Assembly (NCBI GenBank): GCA_964570685.1
Contig: CAZMZC010000001.1
Span: 90,290-154,289 of the forward strand
Length of the DNA: 64,000 nt
Reading direction: 5' to 3'
Source of the DNA: UBA1189 sp964570685
Lineage (GTDB): Bacteria > Bacteroidota > Bacteroidia > Bacteroidales > Bacteroidaceae
Positions 34,095 through 41,196 of the stretch are shown here, piece after piece (the first letter of the stretch is position 1; the number at the start of each line of letters is the position of its first letter). Position numbers and translations under genes: made by a program. The notes under the pieces are model-generated. The model worked only from the letters and a program-made list of their open reading frames with translations, searched no databases and had not been told where the DNA came from.

Positions 34095-36023
34095 ATGAGA
34101 ACGAAGATTAAGCATTTACTTGCCATCGCTGCCACTCTGCTGGCGGTAGCTTGCGCCTCAATAGGTTCGCCTGACGGCGGTCCATACGACGAGACACCGC
34201 CCGTATTCCTCGGCAGTACGCCCGAGCCTTTTGCCTTGGGGGTGAAGGACAAGCGTGTGACATTGAAATTTGACGAATTCATTAAAATAGAAAAGGCTGC
34301 CGAGAAGGTGGTCATCTCGCCACCACAAATTACACAGCCCATCATCAAGACCAGCGGAAAGAGTATCGTGGTGGAACTGGATGACTCGCTCAAGGCGAAC
34401 ACGACCTATAGCATCGACTTCAGTGATGCCATCGTTGACAACAACGAGGGTAATCCTTTGGGGAACTTTGCCTTCCTCTTCTCTACGGGCGACAGAATAG
34501 ACACGCTGGCTGTATCAGGCACAGTGCTCAATGCTGCCAATCTAGAGCCTATCAAGGGTATTCTCGTAGGTTTACACAGCGACCTTGCGGACAGTGCTTT
34601 CACCACAAAACCGTTCGACCGCGTGTCACGTACCGACGCAGACGGACGCTTCTGTATCCGGGGCATTGCACCTGGTACCTACCGCGCCTATGCTTTGCAG
34701 GATGCCAATCAGAACTATATCTTCGACCAGAAGAGCGAAATGATAGCTTTCCTCGACTCTTTGGTGGTACCCTATACCGAGGTACGCATGCATCAAGATA
34801 CCACGTGGATTGATTCACTTACCATTGACACCATACGCACAGTGCCACGTGTTCATTACCTCCCCGAGGACTTAGTGCTCGCAGCCTTCACCGAAACACC
34901 CACACAGCGTTATCTTGTCAAGACCGAGCGCCCCGAACTAAAGAAGTTCTCCATCTATTTCTCTACCGGTTCCGACAGCCTACCACAGCTTATCCCGCTT
35001 AACTTTGCCGATGAGGATGCCTATATTGTGGAAAGCAGCGTGGATTACGACAGCCTCACCTACTGGATGCGCGACACACTGGCTTACTACCAAGATACCC
35101 TATCTATGGCGCTCACCTATTTGTATACCGATACGCTGGGGTTACTGGTACCGCGCACCGACACGCTCAACCTTGTAGCCAAGAAGACCCGCGCCAAGAT
35201 ATTGCAGGAGGAAGAAAAGAAACGCAAAGAAGCCGAAAAGGAGCGTGAGAAGCGTATGAAACGCGGCGACACCATACCTGAACCGACGAAAAAGATGCAA
35301 TTCTTAAATATCAAGATGAACGCAGGTACAAGTATGGACCTCACGGCAAATGTCACCATCGACTTTACCGAACCCATCGTACAAATCAACGACACAGCCA
35401 TACACCTATTTAAAAAGGTCGACACCTTATGGGTAGCCGAACCGCACCTCTTCCGCCAGCGAGCACATACCCTGATGGGCTACGAGCTATTGGGCGAGTG
35501 GAAACCAGGCATGGAGTATAAGATAATGCTCGATTCCATCGCCTTTGTCGGGATGTATGGCCAGCATACCAAGCAACAGGAGACCACATTCAAGTTCAAG
35601 ACTCTTGACCAATACAGCACTCTTTTTCTCACCATAGCCAATGCCCAGCCCAATTATGTAGTGCAGTTGCTCGACGGCGACAAGGTAGCTCGTCAACAGC
35701 GTGTAGAGAAGGGACAAGCCGACTTCTATTTCCTCAAACCGGGAACCTACCACATACGCCTCTTCAATGACCGCAACGGCAATGGCGTATGGGACACCGG
35801 ACTATATGAAGCGAAGTTGCAAGCCGAAGAAGTATATTACTTTCCAGGTTCCATCAAGACGCGTGAAAATTGGGATTATACCCAAGAATGGAACCCCACG
35901 GAGCGCCCTATTGACCAGCAGAAACCTAATGATATAAAGAAACAAAAGTCGGACACGAAAGAGCGCAAGTCGAAGAATGCCGAGCGGGAAGCAAAAAAGA
36001 AGAAACAGCAGAACAAGAGTTGA
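34095..36023 (+). CDS. Ig-like (Big_5) domain lipoprotein, conserved in Bacteroidetes
   Basis: The protein has 642 residues. The lipoprotein signal MRTKIKHLLAIAATLLAVAC is followed by 'ASIGSPDGGPYDETPPVFLGSTPEPFA'. Residues about 35-135 form a Big_5-like domain ('RVTLKFDEFIKI', 'NTTYSIDFSDAIVDNNEGN'). A carboxypeptidase-regulatory-like segment follows (about 145-220: 'SRTDADGRFCIRGIAPGTYRAYAL'), then beta-rich sequence. The last 25 residues are strongly basic (KERKSKNAEREAKKKKQQNKS). Family members are widespread Bacteroidetes lipoproteins without a settled function. It has its own promoter and lies upstream of rpsO. Confidence 0.8.
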   Translation: MRTKIKHLLAIAATLLAVACASIGSPDGGPYDETPPVFLGSTPEPFALGVKDKRVTLKFDEFIKIEKAAEKVVISPPQITQPIIKTSGKSIVVELDDSLKANTTYSIDFSDAIVDNNEGNPLGNFAFLFSTGDRIDTLAVSGTVLNAANLEPIKGILVGLHSDLADSAFTTKPFDRVSRTDADGRFCIRGIAPGTYRAYALQDANQNYIFDQKSEMIAFLDSLVVPYTEVRMHQDTTWIDSLTIDTIRTVPRVHYLPEDLVLAAFTETPTQRYLVKTERPELKKFSIYFSTGSDSLPQLIPLNFADEDAYIVESSVDYDSLTYWMRDTLAYYQDTLSMALTYLYTDTLGLLVPRTDTLNLVAKKTRAKILQEEEKKRKEAEKEREKRMKRGDTIPEPTKKMQFLNIKMNAGTSMDLTANVTIDFTEPIVQINDTAIHLFKKVDTLWVAEPHLFRQRAHTLMGYELLGEWKPGMEYKIMLDSIAFVGMYGQHTKQQETTFKFKTLDQYSTLFLTIANAQPNYVVQLLDGDKVARQQRVEKGQADFYFLKPGTYHIRLFNDRNGNGVWDTGLYEAKLQAEEVYYFPGSIKTRENWDYTQEWNPTERPIDQQKPNDIKKQKSDTKERKSKNAEREAKKKKQQNKS

Positions 36024-36028
36024 CAACA

Positions 36029-36180
36029 ATTTAGGCTGCATCTCAGAAAATACCAAATAAATTTGGTATTTCGTTCGATTTGCACTGCTTTAGTCTGTTT
36101 TACAGACAGAAATTAGGCTACGGCCTGGAAAAAATCAAATAAATATTTGTTTTTTCGCTCGCCTTGCACTAATTTTGCAC
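36029..36180 (+). repeat. Promoter-bearing tandem repeat upstream of rpsO
   Basis: Two units. The first is TTTAGGCTGCATCTCAGAAA then a hairpin (CCAAATAAATTTGG) then TTTCGTTCGATTTGCACTGC. The second is GAAATTAGGCTACGGCCTGG then AAATAAATATTT then TTTTTCGCTCGCCTTGCACT and AATTTTGCA. The order and sequence match the repeat upstream of tig (minus strand, 17616-17813). Confidence 0.75.
36147..36177 (+). promoter_or_regulatory. Promoter of rpsO, within a dispersed repeat
   Basis: TTG at 36147-36149 and TAATTTTG at 36170-36177, exactly 20 bases apart. The leader is about 36 bases, nearly the same as for tig. Confidence 0.75.
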
Positions 36181-36219
36181 CCGCATTTGCAAAAACAACT
36201 TTTATAAACAATTTAACGT

Positions 36220-36489
36220 ATGTACTTAAACCCAGAGAAAAAGCAAGAAATCTTTGGACAATACGGAAAGTCTAACACTGATACTGGCTCACCTGAAGCT
36301 CAGATAGCATTGTTTTCATACCGTATTTCCCATTTGACGGAGCACTTGAAAAAGAACCGTAAAGATTATAGTACTGCAAGAGCATTGACCAAGTTGGTAG
36401 GTAAGCGTCGCGCCCTCCTCGACTATTTGAAGGATCGCGATATCGCTCGTTACCGTGCTATTGTTAAGGCTCTCGGATTGCGTAAGTAA
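36220..36489 (+). CDS. rpsO: 30S ribosomal protein S15
   Basis: A primary 16S rRNA-binding protein of the small subunit platform. It has 89 residues, the standard length, with the family signature 'TGSPEAQIALFSYRISHLTEHLKKNRKDYS' and 'LVGKRRALLDYLKDRDIARYRAIVKALGLRK'. It is monocistronic, with a promoter on a dispersed repeat and a terminator 25 bases downstream. Confidence 0.98.
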   Translation: MYLNPEKKQEIFGQYGKSNTDTGSPEAQIALFSYRISHLTEHLKKNRKDYSTARALTKLVGKRRALLDYLKDRDIARYRAIVKALGLRK

Positions 36490-36514
36490 TCCCGCTGTAT
36501 TAGCAAGAAACAAA

Positions 36515-36541
36515 AGGAGGCTACAATGTAGCCTCTTTTTT
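36515..36541 (+). terminator. Terminator of rpsO
   Basis: GAGGCTACA and TGTAGCCTC form a 9 bp perfect inverted repeat followed by six or more T. Confidence 0.85.
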
Positions 36542-36605
36542 ATTCGCTTGTTTTTCCTTCTTTATAGCAAGCCATAAAGATACTTGCACTCGCAGAGAAT
36601 AAACT

Positions 36606-36636
36606 TTGCTTATTCGCCCGTTTATTACTACCTTTG
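36606..36636 (+). promoter_or_regulatory. Promoter of the RlmL-like gene
   Basis: TTG at 36606-36608 and TACCTTTG at 36629-36636, 20 bases apart. Confidence 0.7.
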
Positions 36637-36663
36637 CAAACGATTTATTAAATAGATACGACA

Positions 36664-38259
36664 TTGAAAACATTTGAACTCATCGCCAAGACTTTCCAGG
36701 GACTGGAGGAGATATTGGCAAAGGAACTTACCGAGTTGGGTGCCAATGACATCCAGATAGGTCGCCGTATGGTATCGTTTACCGGCGACAAGGCCATGAT
36801 GTACCGCGCCAACTTCCACTTGCGCACAGCCATCCGCATCTTGAAGCCTATCCTGCACTTCAATGCCAAGGATGCCGACGAAATATATGACATCGTGAAG
36901 CGCATCAAGTGGGAGGAGTACATGGATGTGAACACCAGCTTTGCTGTCGACTCGGTAGTGTTCAGCGACGAGTTCCGCCACTCCAAGTTCGTGGCCTACC
37001 GCGTCAAGGATGCCATTGCCGACTACTTTCGCGAGAAGGAGGGCAAGCGCCCCTCGGTGCAGGTGACCAACCCCGACATCACGCTCCACATACACATCGC
37101 GCAGGAGCGCTGCACCCTGTCGCTCGACTCCTCGGGTGAGTCGCTCCACCGCCGTGGCTACCGTCAGGAGGCTGTGGAAGCTCCGCTCAATGAGGTGCTG
37201 GCTGCCGGCATGATCTTGCAGACGGGCTGGACGGGCGAGTGCGACTTCATCGACCCCATGTGCGGCTCGGGCACCCTGCCCATCGAGGCAGCTCTCATCG
37301 CCCGCAACATAGCGCCGGGCGTGTTCCGCAAGGAGTTTGCCTTCGAGAAGTGGGCCGACTTCGACCAGGAGCTTTTCGACGAGATATACAACGACGACTC
37401 TGCCGAGCGCGAGTTTACCCACCACGTCTACGGCTACGACATCGACTGGAAGGCGGTGAATATCGCCACCAACAACGTGCGTGCAGCAGGCCTCAGCAAG
37501 GACATCACCATCGAGCACCGCGATATGGCCGACTTCGTGGAGCCTGCCGAGCGGGCCATCATGGTGACCAACCCGCCCTATGGCGAGCGCATCACTACCG
37601 ACGACCTCTTGGGGCTGTACCGCATCATCGGCGAGCGACTCAAGCATGCCTTCAAGGGCAACGATGCGTGGATACTGAGCTACCGCAAAGAATGCTTCGA
37701 CAAGATTGGTCTGAAGGCCTCTGTCATCATTCCCCTTTTCAATGGCGCGCTGCCCTGCGAGTTCCGCAAATACGAGATGTTCGACGGCAAATTCAAGGAG
37801 TTCCGCGAGAGCGGCGAGGAGTTGGACAAGAGCGAGCGTCCTGCGACAGAGCGCCGTCCGCTAAGTGTAAGACAAGAAAGGAGCGGCAGCCTCCCCCTAT
37901 CCCCCTCCCGAAGGAGGGGGGACTTCAAACCTCGCGAAGAGCGCAACTTTGGTGGCGAACGCCGCAGGTTCAACGACGACAATCGTCGTTTCGGTGAAGA
38001 CCGCCCCGTCAGCAAGCGTGAGATGGCCGAGCGCAACGACCGCGAGCGCTACGAGGAGGACACCAACTATAGCACCCTCTACGAGCGTCATCACGAGTTT
38101 GCCAAGATGCAGGCAGCCCGTGAGCGCAAGGCAAATAGACCACAAGGTGGTGGCAAGCGCGAGTTCCGTGGCGGCAAGCCCGCAGGCGACAAGCGTGGCC
38201 AGCGCCCACAACGATTCTCCAAACCCAATTCAAACAAGAACAGGGGCGACAAGAAGTAA
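36664..38259 (+). CDS. THUMP-domain RNA (guanine-N2) methyltransferase, RlmL N-terminal type
   Basis: A cytoplasmic SAM-dependent enzyme expected to methylate 23S rRNA (in E. coli, RlmL makes m2G2445). It has 531 residues. There is an N-terminal ferredoxin-like part, a THUMP domain at about 60-155, and a UPF0020 methyltransferase core with 'FIDPMCGSGTLPIEAALIARNIAPG' (SAM loop) and catalytic 'NPPYGERI'. The C-terminal 130 residues are a charged Arg/Lys/Gly-rich tail, RNA-binding in style. Within the tail, 'SGSLPLSPSRRRGDFK' is encoded by a C/G-rich palindromic repeat (about 37888-37927) also found at about 38311-38352. The likely start is TTG at 36664 (MKTFELIAKTFQGLEE), about 28 bases after the promoter -7 box. 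Confidence 0.88.
   Translation: MKTFELIAKTFQGLEEILAKELTELGANDIQIGRRMVSFTGDKAMMYRANFHLRTAIRILKPILHFNAKDADEIYDIVKRIKWEEYMDVNTSFAVDSVVFSDEFRHSKFVAYRVKDAIADYFREKEGKRPSVQVTNPDITLHIHIAQERCTLSLDSSGESLHRRGYRQEAVEAPLNEVLAAGMILQTGWTGECDFIDPMCGSGTLPIEAALIARNIAPGVFRKEFAFEKWADFDQELFDEIYNDDSAEREFTHHVYGYDIDWKAVNIATNNVRAAGLSKDITIEHRDMADFVEPAERAIMVTNPPYGERITTDDLLGLYRIIGERLKHAFKGNDAWILSYRKECFDKIGLKASVIIPLFNGALPCEFRKYEMFDGKFKEFRESGEELDKSERPATERRPLSVRQERSGSLPLSPSRRRGDFKPREERNFGGERRRFNDDNRRFGEDRPVSKREMAERNDRERYEEDTNYSTLYERHHEFAKMQAARERKANRPQGGGKREFRGGKPAGDKRGQRPQRFSKPNSNKNRGDKK
37888..37927 (+). repeat. C/G-rich palindromic repeat captured in a coding tail, copy 1
   Basis: CCCCCTCCC-GAAGGAGGGGGG forms a hairpin. 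It is related to the reverse complement of 38311-38352 and to hairpins at 61616-61720. Confidence 0.7.
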
Positions 38260-38267
38260 TCAAGCAA

Positions 38268-38303
38268 CAAGGGTGAGTCAGTATTTGGCTCACCCTTTAT
38301 TTA
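38268..38303 (+). terminator. Terminator after the methyltransferase
   Basis: AAGGGTGAGTCA and a near-complementary TGGCTCACCCTT arm around a short loop, followed by TTATTTAT. Confidence 0.75.
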
Positions 38304-38310
38304 TCCGCGA

Positions 38311-38352
38311 TGCCCGAGTCACCCCTCCTTGGGAGGGGCAGGGGGGAGGCCC
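38311..38352 (-). repeat. C/G-rich palindromic repeat, copy 2
   Basis: ACCCCTCCTTGGGAGGGGC and flanks; the reverse complement aligns with the copy inside the methyltransferase tail. It sits directly after the stop of permease A. Confidence 0.7.
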
Positions 38353-40752
38353 CTAATTCCCCCTCTTAATCACCTCTGCCGGATTCTCGCGTGCGGTGCG
38401 CCATACGCGCGAGCCTACCGAGAGGGCGATGAGCAGGACGATGGCGAGGAGGATGACGGCGTATATCCACCAGGCGATGGGCGCTTGCTTCACGTATTGT
38501 GCTACCCACTCCTTCATGATGATGTAGCCGACGGGGAAGGCGACGGCCGAGGCGGCAAGAACGATGAGGCCGTACTCCTTTATAAATATGGAGAGGATGT
38601 CCATCAGCGTGGCACCGTGAATCTTGCGCAGGGCAATCTCCTTGCGACGCTGGGCACAGGCAAGCGTCACGATGGAGTAGACGCCAAACACGGCTACGAG
38701 GATGCACACGGCGGTGATGATGCTGAGAATCATCATCAGGTTGGTCTCGCTCTTGAGCTTATGTGTTAGCACATCCTCCGAGAACTTCAATGCATACACA
38801 TAAGAAGGGAACTTCTGCTCCATCACTCGGGTCACTGCTTCGGTGAACTCTTTGCGCATCCCCTTCTCGTAGGTGAGCACTATCTGCCCTGGTGTTCCCC
38901 AGTCGCCCTCGCCTGGGTCAGAAAAGTATTCGCGTTGGCAGAATGAACGTGGACGGAAGCCCATGGGGCGTGCTTCATCAGTGACCATCTGCTCGTAGAT
39001 GTCCTTGATGACGGCTACCACCACACAACGTTCGTACTTCTCGGCATTAAATTGGCGCCAATAAATAGTTTGCCCTACGGCAGTCTCCCATCCCAAGGCA
39101 CGGCGCATGTTGTCGGTGATGACCACCTCATTGTCTTTCCATTCCGCTTCGCGTGGCAGAGCACCTTCCAGCACGGTGAATCCATAGACAGGGTTACCTA
39201 TATCCCAAAATCCCATCATATAGTCCAGCGCCTCCCACGGCCCGTTCTCCTTGGCCGCTACCTGTGCGACAGCCATTCCACCACCCCGATGAGCCATATC
39301 ATTGGCCTGAAGCATGGCATCGGCCACCATGGGTAGCGTATTCACATGGGAATAGATTGCCGTCAGCATACGTTCTTCGTTGGCAATCTCCCATTCAGGG
39401 AGCGAGGGATTGATAAAGGTATCCTCGTAGTGTATCTCCAGTACGGCACGTTCCTTGAGGCGGAATCCCCAGTCGGTATGCCGCAAATGCTGCACCTGAC
39501 GAAACATGACCATCGTACAGAATACGAAAGCCATGCTCACAGCAAGTTGCACGAACGAACTTATCTTGCGGAAAACATCATTTCTTCGGGTACGCCCCGT
39601 GAGTGTGCGGTTTCGCACAATGGCAATAGGTACGACACAAAGGACAAAGCAAACACCTGCAGTGACAAGCATTATCCATAGCGCACGGCTCATAATGTAG
39701 CCATAGTCCGCTGTGATAGACGCAAAACGTGCAAATGGTCTGTACAGCCACTCTACGCCCAGCATACCAAACGCCATGGCAGCGAAAAGTACGATGCCCA
39801 CCTCGATAAGGAACATCACCATCAGGCCTCCCACCGTGGAACCATTGACAATGCGCAAGGCCATCTCACGCTCACGACTGCGCAAACGGATGAGGTAAAG
39901 CACCAGATAATTGATAAGCGCACACACCACCAGCAGCACACTGCATAGGAAGAAGGTCTGCAGATGGGTATAGCGCAGACTGAGGTAGTTGCCACCATGG
40001 CGGTGTGACTCCCTGAGCGACAACATCCGTATATCGCTACTGCCCCCCCAAACTTTGTGGCGGTAGGCGCGAGCGGCCAGCGTGTCCATATCGGCCAATC
40101 CGTAAGCCTTGGCAAAGACCATGCCTATATTGCCTTCGTCGTAAACATGGTTGCCTCCCATAAAGCGATAGATGCAATCATAGTTGAAGATGCTGTGCGG
40201 TGGGCAATCGGGTACCACAGCCGCCACCGTATATTGGCTGAATCCAAACTTCACGGTTTCGCCCAGCGGCGAGCGCTTGTCGGGGAACAGGCGTTTAGCC
40301 ATGCTCTCGGTCAGTGCCATCTCGTGGGGGCGGTAGAGAAAGGTATGACTGCCTTCGATGAGCGGCAGGTCAAACACATTCAGAAACGTAGAGTCGGTCT
40401 CCAAGTGCGCAGCGCGCACACCATTATATAAGAGACCCTCATCTACTTGCCTGCAAGCAGTGGCCGCCTCCACTTCGGGGAAAGTGGGTAGTGCCCGTGC
40501 CAGAGTCATGGATGTGAGTAAGCGGGTGGAACTCCAGTCACTCCCTTCGGTCTTGGCGTAATACGGAGTTTGGAACGCATAGATACGCTCATAATCCTTG
40601 TGCATCGTGTCGTAGGTGTTCTCGTAGTGCATCCACAAGGCGGAGAGCGAGAGACAGACGAAGCCGGCGGCGAGGCCGAGCACGGAGATGGTGGTTTGCG
40701 CAGGGTATTTGCGTAGGTTGCGCAGGGCTATTTTAATGTAGTGTAGTAGCAT
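38353..40752 (-). CDS. MacB/FtsX-type ABC transporter permease (paralogue A)
   Basis: The protein has 799 residues. There is an N-terminal membrane helix (about 18-40), a MacB_PCD periplasmic domain, three central helices with an FtsX domain, a second periplasmic domain, and a C-terminal FtsX domain with 'VFGVYSIVTLACAQRRKEIALRKIHGAT', then two more helices ('YGLIVLAASAVAFPVGYIIM', 'WWIYAVILLAIVLLIALSV'). Such proteins couple ATP hydrolysis by a separate ATPase to work in the periplasm rather than moving a solute through themselves. No ATPase gene is adjacent. Its first 60 and last 135 residues are nearly identical to paralogue B while the middle differs strongly. The substrate is unknown. 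Confidence 0.88.
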   Translation of the reverse strand: MLLHYIKIALRNLRKYPAQTTISVLGLAAGFVCLSLSALWMHYENTYDTMHKDYERIYAFQTPYYAKTEGSDWSSTRLLTSMTLARALPTFPEVEAATACRQVDEGLLYNGVRAAHLETDSTFLNVFDLPLIEGSHTFLYRPHEMALTESMAKRLFPDKRSPLGETVKFGFSQYTVAAVVPDCPPHSIFNYDCIYRFMGGNHVYDEGNIGMVFAKAYGLADMDTLAARAYRHKVWGGSSDIRMLSLRESHRHGGNYLSLRYTHLQTFFLCSVLLVVCALINYLVLYLIRLRSREREMALRIVNGSTVGGLMVMFLIEVGIVLFAAMAFGMLGVEWLYRPFARFASITADYGYIMSRALWIMLVTAGVCFVLCVVPIAIVRNRTLTGRTRRNDVFRKISSFVQLAVSMAFVFCTMVMFRQVQHLRHTDWGFRLKERAVLEIHYEDTFINPSLPEWEIANEERMLTAIYSHVNTLPMVADAMLQANDMAHRGGGMAVAQVAAKENGPWEALDYMMGFWDIGNPVYGFTVLEGALPREAEWKDNEVVITDNMRRALGWETAVGQTIYWRQFNAEKYERCVVVAVIKDIYEQMVTDEARPMGFRPRSFCQREYFSDPGEGDWGTPGQIVLTYEKGMRKEFTEAVTRVMEQKFPSYVYALKFSEDVLTHKLKSETNLMMILSIITAVCILVAVFGVYSIVTLACAQRRKEIALRKIHGATLMDILSIFIKEYGLIVLAASAVAFPVGYIIMKEWVAQYVKQAPIAWWIYAVILLAIVLLIALSVGSRVWRTARENPAEVIKRGN

Positions 40753-41196
40753 TTGAGTTTATAAGTTTTTTAGTTTTAGTTTTCTTTTGTTTCACACAAA
40801 TCTCTCGATAATTTTCTTCACCGCGTTTTTTGTCTCACACAGACTTCACAGAAATCACAGAACCATACATCGCTATCGCTCGTATGTGCCATCTGGATGA
40901 AAGCACTCGGCGACTGAGCCGACAGCGAGAGCGAAGCGACTCGCAAGTCTGCGAATTTTGCGTAGTCTGCGTGAGACCAAGAGAACACTCGGCGAAGCCG
41001 ACACACGCGAGTGCAACGGTGCGTGCTCTGTGTAAGTCTGTGGAGTCTGTGTGAGACCCCAATAATCCGTGTGAGACATATTCATAGGATTTGTGTTTTG
41101 CGTTTCTCTCGAGATTTGTGTCTATAGCAAGTTAGGAACGGTGAAGAAGGTGAAAGTCTCAAAGAACACTATCCTCACCGTCCTAACTGCTTTCCT
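40753..41196. other. Intergenic region between the two permease genes
   Basis: Mostly a dispersed inverted-repeat element (40832-41057). No supported gene; short ORFs here are in repeats on both strands. The leader of permease A and the end of B are included. Confidence 0.75.
40832..41057 (-). repeat. Dispersed inverted-repeat element, copy 2
   Basis: The left end GTCTCACACAGACTTCACAG and right end CTGTGGAGTCTGTGTGAGAC are inverted repeats. The core at about 40864-40912 is the reverse complement of 20601-20647 with a few differences. The sequence just outside the left end (TCTCTCGATAAT...TTTTTTGTCTCACACAG) also matches the flank of copy 1. Confidence 0.7.
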
